64,000 nucleotides of DNA from Bifidobacteriaceae bacterium UBA2724 (GCA_002353815.1 DEKK01000012.1:146879-210878), one strand, 5' to 3'. Shown: positions 8,631-17,402, counted from the stretch's first letter. Numbers and translations are program-made. The notes: generated by a model from the sequence alone, not told the origin.

Positions 8631-8993
8631 GAAATCGCTTTCGCGGCCCCACGCGCGCCCCGGGACCCGACCTGTGCGCAACGCAGCGGGAACGCACTCC
8701 CCTTCCCCGGGATGTCAGGATAACGGCGTCTGGATGGCCCTATGCCGCCCCTGCCTCGTTCCCGTGCCGCGCGCACAGAGACCCATGTCTGGCGCCACAT
8801 GCCCCGCCCCCTTACGCCCCGTCCCATACGCCCCGCCCCATGCACAGCGCCCCATGCCGCACTCTCTCACCCGTCGGACGTAACACGCGCCGTCACCATG
8901 CCACGCCTATGCTGATTTCCGTGGGAGCGCACGCCGGGCAGCGGCACGCGCCGCCCGACACTCATTCGAAGGAACGCATCCGAAGGAAGCAAC

Positions 8994-9869
8994 ATGACCG
9001 ATACCGTTCTTTACCAGCGCAACCCCTCTTACATCCCCCGCGTCGCCGCCGTGCACGACATGTGCGGATACGGCAAGTGCTCGCTGACCGCGGCCATCCC
9101 GATTCTCTCCGCCGCGGGATGCGACGTGTGCCCCGTCCCCACGGGTCTGTTCTCCGCCCACACGCGCTATGAGGTGTTCACCTTCCACGACACCACCGAC
9201 ATCCTTTCCGGCTATCTGGACGCCTGGCAGAAGGAGAACGTCGAGCTCGACGCCGTGTATTCGGGCTTCCTCGGCAGCGCCGACCAGGTGGCGATCATCA
9301 AGCGCCTGTACAAGGAGTATCCGAACGTGCTGCGCCTCGTGGACCCGTGCATGGGCGACGGCGGCCAGATCTACACCACGTACACCAAAGAGCTGTGCGA
9401 CGCGATGTGCGGCCTCGCCGACGGCGCCGACGTGCTCATGCCGAACCTCACCGAGGCCGCGATCCTGGCGGGCATCGACTATCCGGGGCAGGACATCGAC
9501 GACGCCACCGTGGACTCGATCCTCGGCAAGCTGCTCGACATGGGCGCCAAGTCCGTGGTCCTCAAGGGCATCGACCGCAACGACGGCATGCTGCGCAACT
9601 ACGTCGTCACCGCCAAGGACGGCGTGGCGGGCAAGATCGAACTCCCCCACGAGAAGCTGCCGTTCATGATCCACGGCACGGGCGACGCGTTCGCCTCGGC
9701 TCTGTGCGGTGCCGTGATGGCGGGCCGCGGGCTCGCCGAAGCCGCCACCATCGCCGGCACGTTCGTGCACGACGCCATGGTGTCGACCCGCGACCAGCCG
9801 CGTTACGAAGAGCGTGGCGTGAGCTTCGAGCTCGTGCTCAACGAAATGACCGCTCTCGTCACGCGCTGA
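8994..9869 (+). CDS. Pyridoxamine/pyridoxal kinase (ribokinase fold)
   Basis: PfkB/ribokinase-superfamily kinase of 291 residues, closest in pattern to pyridoxal kinase (PdxY/PdxK), which phosphorylates B6 vitamers to make pyridoxal phosphate. Features are VHDMCGYGKCSL near the N-terminus, PTGLFSAHT in the substrate lid, LVDPCMGDGG, the anion-hole/catalytic motif HGTGDAFASAL with its Asp base, and MPNLTEAAILAGI. The start has AAGGAAG upstream. It is preceded by a long intergenic region and followed by a hairpin, so it is probably a single transcription unit. Hydroxymethylpyrimidine kinase is the main alternative within the fold; the cysteine-rich start and lid favour the B6 type. Confidence 0.85.
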   Translation: MTDTVLYQRNPSYIPRVAAVHDMCGYGKCSLTAAIPILSAAGCDVCPVPTGLFSAHTRYEVFTFHDTTDILSGYLDAWQKENVELDAVYSGFLGSADQVAIIKRLYKEYPNVLRLVDPCMGDGGQIYTTYTKELCDAMCGLADGADVLMPNLTEAAILAGIDYPGQDIDDATVDSILGKLLDMGAKSVVLKGIDRNDGMLRNYVVTAKDGVAGKIELPHEKLPFMIHGTGDAFASALCGAVMAGRGLAEAATIAGTFVHDAMVSTRDQPRYEERGVSFELVLNEMTALVTR

Positions 9870-9899
9870 ACCAGCTGCCTCCGATATCTTCCGGCATCA

Positions 9900-9932
9900 G
9901 GCCAAGGCGCCCCATGATGGCGCGCCTTGGCC
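9900..9932 (+). terminator. Hairpin after the vitamin B6 kinase gene
   Basis: GGCCAAGGCGC (9900-9910) pairs perfectly with GCGCCTTGGCC (9922-9932) around an 11-base loop, 30 bases after the stop codon. There is no T-run. Confidence 0.65.
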
Positions 9933-10066
9933 TCCGGCGTTCCCCACCGCTCCGCCGCATCCGTTCCGCCGATTCCCCGCGAATCCCGGCCGGATGCGGC
10001 GGAGTTTCGTTTTCCGGGCCGATGCGGCCAGGAGCGACGGCGCGGGGCGACGGCGCGGGGCGCCAG

Positions 10067-10089
10067 TTATCCACATGGGGTTGTCCACA
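10067..10089 (+). promoter_or_regulatory. Pair of DnaA boxes upstream of yraN-comM-dprA
   Basis: TTATCCACA (10067-10075) and TTGTCCACA (10081-10089) are perfect matches to the two standard DnaA-box forms, in the same orientation and 14 bp apart. They lie 70-92 bp before the yraN start, where a promoter would be expected. DnaA also acts as a transcription factor in bacteria; control of this operon by it is inference. Confidence 0.7.
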
Positions 10090-10158
10090 GCCGTCAACAC
10101 TCGTACACATTTTCGTTTGTCGTTCCCGTCCCCGGCCACCGCGTGTTTGACTGGGCGC

Positions 10159-10608
10159 ATGAACACTCACAACGACCCACGGAACACCGCGAAGGCCTTG
10201 GAACCGCTGGCCGCACGACTGACCGACGGCAGCCTGTCGCCCCATGAGCTCGGCCGCGCCGGCGAGGACTACGCCTGCGCTCTGCTCCGGACGCACGGAT
10301 GGCGCGTCCTCGATCGCAACTGGCATTCCCGTTATGGCGAACTCGACATCGTCGGCGTCGACACCGACGGGTGCCTCGTTTTCGTCGAGGTGAAAACGCG
10401 CCGCGGAGTCGCCCACGGCACGTCCAAGGAAGCCGTCACCGAGCACAAGCGCACGGCGCTGCGCCACACGTCCTACCAATGGTTGCGCGAACACCCCATG
10501 CCCGCACTCGCCATGCGCCACGACGTCATGGCCATCACCGTGCACCTTCCCCGCCCCGGCGAACCCGCCGCCCTCCCCCAGGTCGAGATGGTCAAGGGGG
10601 CGTTCTGA
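10159..10608 (+). CDS. yraN: YraN/UPF0102-family putative endonuclease
   Basis: Small protein of 149 residues with the UPF0102 core, a fold related to archaeal Holliday junction resolvases and restriction nucleases. Visible are LGRAGEDYACALLRTHGW, the catalytic-like GELDIVGVD and the VFVEVKTRR motif (Asp, then Glu-x-Lys as in PD-(D/E)XK nucleases). The ATG at 10159 was chosen as the first that leaves a normal family length; upstream codons are in sequence that looks non-coding and carries DnaA boxes. The ribosome site is weak. The stop overlaps the start of comM (TGATG), and yraN-comM-dprA is a widely kept operon for DNA uptake and processing. The exact biochemical role in vivo is not established. 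Confidence 0.9.
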   Translation: MNTHNDPRNTAKALEPLAARLTDGSLSPHELGRAGEDYACALLRTHGWRVLDRNWHSRYGELDIVGVDTDGCLVFVEVKTRRGVAHGTSKEAVTEHKRTALRHTSYQWLREHPMPALAMRHDVMAITVHLPRPGEPAALPQVEMVKGAF

Positions 10609-12146
10609 TGCGCATCGGTTCCGCACTGTCCGTAGGCCTCATCGGCCTCAAGACGTTCCTCATCCAAGTGCAGGCGTTCATCTCACCCGGACTTCCTTAT
10701 TTTTCAATCATCGGCCTGCCCGACACCTCGCTCAGCGAGGCGCGCGAACGTGTGAAATCGGCGTGCAAGGCCTGTTCGTTCGCATGGCCGGACACCCGCG
10801 TGACGGTCAACATGTCACCGGCTTCGCTTCCCAAACGCGGGTCCATGCACGACATGGCCATCGCCGCGGCCGTCCTGGAGGCGGCGCATGTCATCGACGC
10901 CGACGCGACGTCGAACGCGCTGGCACTGGGAGAGCTCAATCTGGACGGCACGGTGCTGCCCGTCACCGGCATGCTGCCGATCCTCATGCACGCCAGGTCG
11001 CAAGGCATCGCACGCGCATACGTCCCCGAGGCGAACATGGACGAGGCGCGCCTCGTTCCGGGCATCGAACCGGTGCCCATCCGCCATCTGGGCGAGTTCA
11101 TGGAACGATGCGGCGGCAAAGCCTCATGGAACCTCGACACGAGCATCGACCTGCGCTCCACCGGCGACGACGCCCAGTCGACGGAGACGCAGCATCTCGA
11201 ACGGCTCGACATGAGCCAGGTGATCGGCCAGAGCGACACGAAATGGGCGCTCGAAGTGGCCGCGGCGGGCGGCCATCACATCCTCATGACCGGTCCGCCC
11301 GGCACGGGCAAGACGATGCTGGCCTCGCGCCTTCCGGGAATCCTTCCGCCCCTTGACGAAAGGGAACAGCTTGAAGTGGCGCAGATCCGATCGATATGCG
11401 GCACGCTGCCGGAGTTCGGCATCTCGGACATCCCGCCCTTCGAAGCGCCGCACCACACGGCGTCGGTGGCCTCTCTCGCGGGCGGTGGATCGGGCATCGC
11501 CCAGCCGGGTGCCATCACTCGGGCGCACAACGGCGTGCTGTTCCTTGACGAAGCGCCCGAATTCTCGCCCCGCGCATTGCAATCGTTGCGCGAGCCGCTG
11601 GAGACCGGCTTCGTGTCGCTGTCACGGGCACGGGGCACGACCCTGTATCCCGCGAGGTTCCAGCTGGCGATGGCCGCCAACCCGTGCCCCTGCGGGCATG
11701 GGTGGGGACGGGCCGAGAACTGCACTTGCAAACCCCAGGAACGCATGAGGTATTGGAACCGGCTGTCGGGACCGATTCTCGACCGCATTGACATCCAGGT
11801 CGACGTGCCGCCCGTGACGTCGCTGGATACTCCCAGCGAGCCGCCGGAAAGCAGCGCGCAGATCCGGAAACGCGTGGTAGCCGCCCGCGCCGCGGCATGC
11901 GAGCGCTTCGCCGAGCAAGGCTGGTGCTGCAACGCCCAGGCGAGCGGAGAGTGGCTGCGGGCGCACACCCCTCCCGCGGCGCGTCGTTGCGTGGATGAAG
12001 CCCTGAGGGAGGAACGCCTCTCGCTGCGCGGCGCCGACCGCGCACTGCGCCTCGCCTGGACGCTTGCGGATCTGGAAGGAAAGACGATCCCCGACGCCGA
12101 CGACACGGCTGCGGGAATCATGCTCAGGACGAGGTTACGACAATGA
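10608..12146 (+). CDS. comM: ComM/YifB-family Mg-chelatase-like AAA+ ATPase
   Basis: AAA+ helicase-like protein of 512 residues. In naturally competent bacteria ComM drives branch migration during integration of transformed DNA. The N-terminal ChlI-type domain (about 1-190) begins MRIGSALSVGLIGL. The ATPase domain has Walker A GPPGTGKT (229-236), Walker B GVLFLDEAPEFS (about 309-320) and a Cys-rich loop, NPCPCGHGWG...CTC, typical of this family. The C-terminal Mg_chelatase_C helical region ends the protein. The start overlaps the yraN stop by one base, and the stop overlaps the dprA start by four, so the three genes are translationally coupled. Identification is firm. Confidence 0.95.
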   Translation: MRIGSALSVGLIGLKTFLIQVQAFISPGLPYFSIIGLPDTSLSEARERVKSACKACSFAWPDTRVTVNMSPASLPKRGSMHDMAIAAAVLEAAHVIDADATSNALALGELNLDGTVLPVTGMLPILMHARSQGIARAYVPEANMDEARLVPGIEPVPIRHLGEFMERCGGKASWNLDTSIDLRSTGDDAQSTETQHLERLDMSQVIGQSDTKWALEVAAAGGHHILMTGPPGTGKTMLASRLPGILPPLDEREQLEVAQIRSICGTLPEFGISDIPPFEAPHHTASVASLAGGGSGIAQPGAITRAHNGVLFLDEAPEFSPRALQSLREPLETGFVSLSRARGTTLYPARFQLAMAANPCPCGHGWGRAENCTCKPQERMRYWNRLSGPILDRIDIQVDVPPVTSLDTPSEPPESSAQIRKRVVAARAAACERFAEQGWCCNAQASGEWLRAHTPPAARRCVDEALREERLSLRGADRALRLAWTLADLEGKTIPDADDTAAGIMLRTRLRQ

Positions 12147-13693
12147 ACGACATCACCGGCACCAACCACGCCGCCGATGCCCACGGCGGCAACATGACAG
12201 GGCCGAACGCCCCGGTGGACGCTGCACGGGTCACGCCGCCACGAGCCGCACCGCGCACAGCAGCGCCATCACGGGAAACGGCGCCGGACGCGCAGACGAT
12301 GGAGACGGAGCGGAGCACGGAAGCCATCGCGCACGCCATCGCCCTGGCCGCTCTGGTCGCGGTCAGCGATGGGGCCGACGTACTCATGACGACATTGACG
12401 CGTCTCATGCCCGCGTGGGAGATCTGGCAGATCCTGCGCGAGGCCTCGGATCCCACGCGGGAGCTCCTCGCCCGCGCCGTGGCGGATGACGAGACCCGGA
12501 TGCGCTTCATGAGCGACGCGAAGCGGAAATCGGCGTGGACGTCGCGCATCGCCCAATGGGCGCACCGCGCCCGCGACCTGCCCCGCGACGGAGAGGAGCT
12601 GCGGGACCTTCTGAGCGGCGAGGGCAGATACCGCATCGTCACTCCGGCCGACGCCTGCTGGCCAGGGCAGCTGGACGACCTCGACGATGCACCGCTGTGC
12701 CTGTGGACGCTGGGAGACGCGCGATGCCTTGCGGCCTGCCGCAGTATGGTCGCCGTGGTCGGGTCCCGGGAGGCGAACGCGTATGGTGTCCGCGCCGCGC
12801 GGTCGATTGCCTCCACTGCAGCCAGCGCCGGCCATGTCGTGGTCTCGGGCGGGGCGCTGGGCATCGACGCGGCGGCTCACCACGCGGCCCTCGAAGCCCG
12901 GCGCGGAGCCACCGTCGCGGTGATGGCAGGCGGATTGGTCCACATGGGCCCCTCGTCCAACCTCGGGCTGTTCGACGACATCATCGCCGCCCACGGCGCC
13001 GTGATCAGCGAGGTCGCGCCGCAGACCGTTCCTCTGGCACGCAGGTTCCTGGTCCGCAACCGCATCATCGCGGCGCTGGCCGGCATCGTGGTCGTGGCGC
13101 AGGCCCGGTATCGGTCCGGCGCCATCAACACCGCCACCCACGCGGCGCGGCTCAACCGCGCGGTGATGGCCGTCCCTGGCGACATCGATGCGGCGAGCAA
13201 CGCCGGATGCAACGAGCTCATCTACAACGGCAAGGCGATACTGCTGCCGCGCCCCGGCGCCGTGCTCGACATGATCGTCGAACGACACGACCCGCCCCGC
13301 GACGGCGAGCTCTTCGACCCGTCGCAGACCGAAACCGCACCGCGCATGGGCGTTTCCCGCCCATGTCTCGTGGAAGAGGCGGCTGACACCGCCCCGGCAC
13401 GCGCAGATGCGAATCCTACAGACGTGGATTCCACAGACGAGGGCCCCGCAGGCGAAAGCGCAGTCCCGCCACCGCCCGGAGCGGGGAGCGACATGGGCGG
13501 AACCATCGTGAAAGCGATCCGCGCATTGCGGCGCCAGAGGCATCCCACCGATGCCGAATCCATCCGTGCATACCTGCGGGCCCATGGATTCGCGTCCGTC
13601 ACGGTGCGCCAGACGGCGACGCATCTGGGAACCCTCGAGATGGAGGGGAAGGTAACGAGGCAGGACAATGGCACGTTCCGGCTGCGATGCTGA
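12143..13693 (+). CDS. dprA: DNA processing protein DprA
   Basis: 516 residues. DprA protects incoming single-stranded DNA and loads RecA during transformation. The Rossmann-like core begins near residue 203 (VAVVGSREANAYGVRAARS) and includes VVSGGALGIDAAAHHAAL, VAVMAGGLVHMGPSSN, VISEVAP, RRFLVRNRIIAALAG and VPGDIDAASNAGCNELI, all standard DprA landmarks. Before it is an N-terminal region of about 190 residues (Ala/Pro-rich start, then a helical SAM-like part); after it an acidic linker and a C-terminal winged-helix domain (about 450-516). The start ATGA overlaps the comM stop. It is longer than the usual 300-400 residues because of the N-terminal extension and linker. DnaA boxes upstream of the operon may matter for its control. 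Confidence 0.94.
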   Translation: MNDITGTNHAADAHGGNMTGPNAPVDAARVTPPRAAPRTAAPSRETAPDAQTMETERSTEAIAHAIALAALVAVSDGADVLMTTLTRLMPAWEIWQILREASDPTRELLARAVADDETRMRFMSDAKRKSAWTSRIAQWAHRARDLPRDGEELRDLLSGEGRYRIVTPADACWPGQLDDLDDAPLCLWTLGDARCLAACRSMVAVVGSREANAYGVRAARSIASTAASAGHVVVSGGALGIDAAAHHAALEARRGATVAVMAGGLVHMGPSSNLGLFDDIIAAHGAVISEVAPQTVPLARRFLVRNRIIAALAGIVVVAQARYRSGAINTATHAARLNRAVMAVPGDIDAASNAGCNELIYNGKAILLPRPGAVLDMIVERHDPPRDGELFDPSQTETAPRMGVSRPCLVEEAADTAPARADANPTDVDSTDEGPAGESAVPPPPGAGSDMGGTIVKAIRALRRQRHPTDAESIRAYLRAHGFASVTVRQTATHLGTLEMEGKVTRQDNGTFRLRC

Positions 13694-13733
13694 GCCAACC
13701 GGGATGGTGCCGTTGGCGCTGTCCCCAGTTCTG

Positions 13734-13822
13734 GCTCGCATCCGGGCACCGCGGACCGTTGATCATAGGCGCGGCCAACGTAGAAAGGCGACAGCTCACA
13801 TCCGGGCACCGCGGACCGTTGA
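13734..13822. repeat. Two 29-bp direct repeats, 60 bp apart
   Basis: The 29-base sequence starting GCTCRCATCCGGGCACCGCG occurs at 13734-13762 and again at 13794-13822, with a single base difference and a start-to-start distance of exactly 60 bp. It lies between the dprA stop and the flavoprotein start. Each unit contains CCGCGG, so a small palindrome is at its centre. No gene is present in this 276-bp gap. Confidence 0.85.
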
Positions 13823-13969
13823 CAACGTCCGTGCCTTCCGACAAGCCCACCGCGCCCGGTCATCTTCGTCGGCACCGCCCTTCGCCTTGGCGCGACCGCC
13901 GGCAAAGCCCCTCAATCCCCTCACATTCCCGCCGCGGCACTGTTGCGGGGTCGTGACACAATCAAAGGC

Positions 13970-15820
13970 ATGAGTCCTCAACAGGTGAAAGACAAGTATG
14001 ATCTCATCATCGTCGGCGCCGGCGCGGCGGGGTTGTCGGCCGCCCTCGGCTTCCTGCGTTCCTATGATCTGACCGGGGCGAGCGCATACCCCGACGTGCT
14101 TGTCATCTCGAAGCTGCAATCGCTGCGCTCCCACACGGGTTCGGCGGAAGGCGGCATCGCGGCCTCGCTGGGCAATGTGGAAAAGGACGATTGGCACTGG
14201 CATTACTTCGACACTGTCAAAGGCGGCGACTATCTGGTCGACCAGGACATGGCCGAGATTCTCGCCCGCGAGGCCCCGGCCACCGTTGTGCAGCTCGAAC
14301 ACGATGGCGTGGCGTTCTCCCGTCTGGACAACGGCAAGATAGCGCAGCGTCTGTTCGGCGGGCACACGTCGAATTTCGGCGAACAGTCCGTGCACCGCAC
14401 GGCGTATGCCGCCGACCGCATCGGCCACCAGATTCTTCACTCCCTGTGGCAGCAATGCGTGGCCGAGGACGTCGAATTCGCCGAGGAATGGTACGTGACC
14501 GACCTCGCCATCGAACGCAACGACGGCGCAGAGGCGACGTGCAGCGGAGTCGTGGTGCTCGACACGCACACCGGCGAGCTCCATGAACTCAAGGCATCGA
14601 ACGTCATCATCGCCACCGGAGGGGCGGGGCGACTGTTCCACACCACGTCGAATTCCTGGGATCTGACAGGCGATGGGCTCGCCCTCGCCGTGCGCGCCGG
14701 GCTCAAACTGGAAGACAGCGAATTCGTGCAGTTCCACCCCACGGGACTGGCCCACACGGGCATCCTGCTGTCCGAGGCCGCGCGTGGCGAAGGCGGCGTG
14801 CTGCGCAACAGCGAGGGCGAGGCTTTCATGAAGCGGTACGCGCCCGAGCACGCCGACCTGTCGGCCCGCGACGTCGTCACCCGGTCCATCGCATCCGAGG
14901 TCAGGGCCGGCCGTGGTGTCGCCGACCCCCTCGACCCAGACGGCCCCAAGGACTGCGTCTGGCTCGACCTGAGGTCCTTGGGCCGCGACATCCTCGAATC
15001 CAAACTGCCCGAGGTGTATTCGACAATCAGGAATTACGCGGGCATCGATGCCGCCACCGATCTCGTGCCGGTGAAACCGACCGCGCATTACACGATGGGA
15101 GGCATCCCCATCAACGCGAACGGCGAGGTCTATGACTACCACGACGGCGCACGGCATATCGTAACGGGATTGTATGCGGCCGGCGAATGCTCGTGCGGCA
15201 GCGTGCACGGCGCGAACCGCCTCGGCGCCAACTCGCTGCTCGACGCCTGCCTATTCGGACACCGTTCGGGAGTTGCCGTCGCGCATCGCGTCATGGACGC
15301 CGCTTCGGACGCCCCTCTGCCGGACGCCGGCACGCGCGCGTTGGATGCGGCGTACGCAGACCGCAAGAACGCCATCGCAGCCATCCTCGCCCCCACGGGT
15401 TCTGCCGCATCGGACAACGCCTCCGAATCCAACCCCTACGCGCTCATGTCGGCGCTGGGCGGACTCATGGAAAAGGATTGCGCCATCCGATGCAACACGG
15501 AAAGCATCGCCGACGCACAGCGCGTGATAAAGACCCAGCTCGCCCCGCAGGCCGAGGCCCTCACCGCGCACAGCGACGTGGCGGAGTTCAACCAGGAGCT
15601 CACCGCGATCATGGAGGTGCGCAACCTCATCACCGTCGCACAGGTCATGCTGGCCGCCACCGCCGCCCGCAAGGAATCGCGCGGCTCGCTGTTCCGCACG
15701 GACTGCCCCGAGCGCGACGATGCCAACTTCCTCAAGCATTCCCATGTCGACGCGCAGGGAGCTGTCGAATGGGAACCTGTGACGATCAAGGACTTCAAGC
15801 CCGAGGCCCGCACATACTGA
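13970..15820 (+). CDS. sdhA: Succinate dehydrogenase/fumarate reductase flavoprotein subunit
   Basis: FAD flavoprotein of 616 residues. The dinucleotide-binding motif is IIVGAGAAGLSAALG, the covalent-FAD type motif is SHTGSAEGGIAASLGN (conserved His), and active-site landmarks include QFHPTGL, ARGEGG, RDVVTRSI, HYTMGGI and RLGANSLLDACLFG; the C-terminal succinate dehydrogenase domain is present. The ATG at 13970 follows AAAGGC and gives the Rossmann motif at the usual distance. An iron-sulfur subunit gene follows after 25 bp, but no gene for a membrane anchor is nearby. In fermenting actinobacteria the pair is more likely to reduce fumarate or feed aspartate/fumarate turnover than to run a full citric acid cycle. 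L-aspartate oxidase is a related alternative, less likely given the partner. Confidence 0.9.
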   Translation: MSPQQVKDKYDLIIVGAGAAGLSAALGFLRSYDLTGASAYPDVLVISKLQSLRSHTGSAEGGIAASLGNVEKDDWHWHYFDTVKGGDYLVDQDMAEILAREAPATVVQLEHDGVAFSRLDNGKIAQRLFGGHTSNFGEQSVHRTAYAADRIGHQILHSLWQQCVAEDVEFAEEWYVTDLAIERNDGAEATCSGVVVLDTHTGELHELKASNVIIATGGAGRLFHTTSNSWDLTGDGLALAVRAGLKLEDSEFVQFHPTGLAHTGILLSEAARGEGGVLRNSEGEAFMKRYAPEHADLSARDVVTRSIASEVRAGRGVADPLDPDGPKDCVWLDLRSLGRDILESKLPEVYSTIRNYAGIDAATDLVPVKPTAHYTMGGIPINANGEVYDYHDGARHIVTGLYAAGECSCGSVHGANRLGANSLLDACLFGHRSGVAVAHRVMDAASDAPLPDAGTRALDAAYADRKNAIAAILAPTGSAASDNASESNPYALMSALGGLMEKDCAIRCNTESIADAQRVIKTQLAPQAEALTAHSDVAEFNQELTAIMEVRNLITVAQVMLAATAARKESRGSLFRTDCPERDDANFLKHSHVDAQGAVEWEPVTIKDFKPEARTY

Positions 15821-15845
15821 CGCGAAGCAGAAAGGAGCACCAGCA

Positions 15846-17402
15846 ATGACAAGCACAGAGCAGATGATCACCGTCACGTTGCGCGTCCACCGCTTCGCGC
15901 CCCAGGCACAGACAGCGCCGCAGGCGCAGGAGGCCAAGCAGCCCGACGCCCCGCAGCGCCGCAGGCGCCACAGCAGTCCGTTCGCTCGACTTGACGCCAA
16001 ACGCGCACACGGCGGCGATGGCACCGACGGCGCGAACCGCTCGTTCGCCTCGGCACGCCGCCGCGAACACGTGAGCCCCTTCGCACGGCTCGACGCCCAA
16101 CGCGCCGCCAACGACACCAACGCCAACAGCGCAGCCAGCGCATCCACGCCGGCCGCAGCACCCGCCCCCGCACACCGCCGCCACGACCACGTGAGCCCTT
16201 TCGCACGGCTCGACGCCCAACGCGCCACCAACGACGCCAACACCGACGCCAACACCGACACCAACACCGACACCAACACCGACACCAACACCGGCACCAA
16301 CGCCGCCAACGCATCCACGCCGGCCGCAGCACCCGCCCCCGCACACCGCCGCCGCGACCACGTGAGCCCCTTCGCACGGCTCGACGCGCAGAAGGGCGCA
16401 TCCCTCGCGGCAGCGACAGACGCTTCCCCCACCCCGGCCCCGCGGGCAACGGAAAACGCCTCCGCCGCCGTTTCCATCGACCAGTTCCCCTACCTCATGC
16501 CCACGCACCGCCGCGCGCCCCGCCATGCGCACGCGCTTACGTCGCGCCGCGCGGCATCCACGCTCGGCGGAGCCCCGGTCGCAGGAGGATTCGCCGGCTC
16601 CAACGGCGGACGCGCCTGGATCCAGGAATACACGCTCGTCACCAACCCGCAGACGTCGCTGCTCGACTGCCTGCTGCGCATCAAACGCGAACAGGACCCG
16701 ACGCTGGCATTCCGCTACTCCTGCGGGCACGGCATGTGCGGCTCCGACGCCGTGGCGATCAACGGCACCCCTTCGCTGCTGTGCAAGACCACGGTGGCGC
16801 AGGCCGCGGCGAGTGCGAAAACCGATTCGGGATTCCGCCACACCGCCCCTTCCGATGCCTCCGCGCCATCGGAAGCGCGCTCCGGCGCGGCAACCGAGGA
16901 CAACGCACTGCCCGATTCCGTCACCATCGACCTTGCGCCCATCGCCGGATTCGAGCAAAAACGCGACCTCATCGCCGACATCGAGCCCATGCTCGACCAG
17001 ATCCGCGCACTCGCCCCGTATCTCGAGGCCCGCGGTGACCTGGCCCGCACGGCGGACGGCAAGATCAACGTTTTCGAATACCTGCAGTCCCCCGAACAGC
17101 TGGCGAAATACGAACAGCTCACCACCTGCATCGCCTGCGGCGCGTGCGAGGCGAGCTGCCCCGTCTTCGTCGGCGGCGACGCATTCGTCGGCCCGGCAGC
17201 GCTCGTCAACCAGATCCGTTTCGTCGAAGATTCCCGCGACGGCAAATCCGCCGACCGCATGAAAGCCTTGGGCGAATCCGACGGACTCTCCGCATGCCAG
17301 TCCGTGCGCGCCTGCGGCCTGAACTGCCCGCAGGGCATCGACGTGGGCGAAGTCATCTGGCAGTTCATCCAGCGCACCCAGACCATGCAGCAGGAGGGCT
17401 GA
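15846..17402 (+). CDS. sdhB: Succinate dehydrogenase/fumarate reductase iron-sulfur subunit with large repeat insertion
   Basis: Electron-transfer subunit for the flavoprotein upstream, 518 residues where about 250-300 is normal. The first strand of the ferredoxin-like domain is at the N-terminus (MITVTLRVHRF), but the rest of that domain resumes only near residue 257 (AWIQEYTLVTNPQTSLLDCL). In between lie about 240 residues of low complexity with four copies of [RH]xHxSPFARLDA[QK] at residues 42, 75, 115 and 172. The [2Fe-2S] ligands are C293, C298 and C313, with Asp at the position that is also Asp in E. coli SdhB. The second domain has C428, C431, C434 and C438 and a later ACQSVRACGLNCPQG set. 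A shorter insert (about 35 residues) follows LLCKTTV. All cluster ligands are kept, so the enzyme should be functional. The inserts have no known role. Confidence 0.9.
   Translation: MTSTEQMITVTLRVHRFAPQAQTAPQAQEAKQPDAPQRRRRHSSPFARLDAKRAHGGDGTDGANRSFASARRREHVSPFARLDAQRAANDTNANSAASASTPAAAPAPAHRRHDHVSPFARLDAQRATNDANTDANTDTNTDTNTDTNTGTNAANASTPAAAPAPAHRRRDHVSPFARLDAQKGASLAAATDASPTPAPRATENASAAVSIDQFPYLMPTHRRAPRHAHALTSRRAASTLGGAPVAGGFAGSNGGRAWIQEYTLVTNPQTSLLDCLLRIKREQDPTLAFRYSCGHGMCGSDAVAINGTPSLLCKTTVAQAAASAKTDSGFRHTAPSDASAPSEARSGAATEDNALPDSVTIDLAPIAGFEQKRDLIADIEPMLDQIRALAPYLEARGDLARTADGKINVFEYLQSPEQLAKYEQLTTCIACGACEASCPVFVGGDAFVGPAALVNQIRFVEDSRDGKSADRMKALGESDGLSACQSVRACGLNCPQGIDVGEVIWQFIQRTQTMQQEG
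15969..16397 (+). repeat. Four SPFARLDA-motif repeats and an Asn-Thr tandem array inside sdhB
   Basis: Motif copies lie at 15969-16007, 16068-16106, 16188-16226 and 16359-16397. Copies 3 and 4 sit in a near-identical 80-bp direct duplication (16140-16219 and 16311-16390, four mismatches). Between them a 12-bp unit, AACACCGACACC and variants, is repeated five times (16239-16298) and encodes an Asn-Thr-Asp-Thr run. Recent expansion by slippage and unequal exchange is the likely origin. Confidence 0.92.

Larger units (their letters stand above)
8307..8993. other. Long divergent intergenic region with inverted and tandem repeats
   Basis: About 690 bases between metY (minus) and the pyridoxine-type kinase (plus). 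The metY side (to about 8530) is AT-richer and must hold its promoter and an unusually long leader. It includes the perfect inverted repeat at 8511-8528. The array of five 10-bp units at 8581-8630 follows. The remainder (8640-8980) is C-rich and shows no coding features on either strand. Confidence 0.6.
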
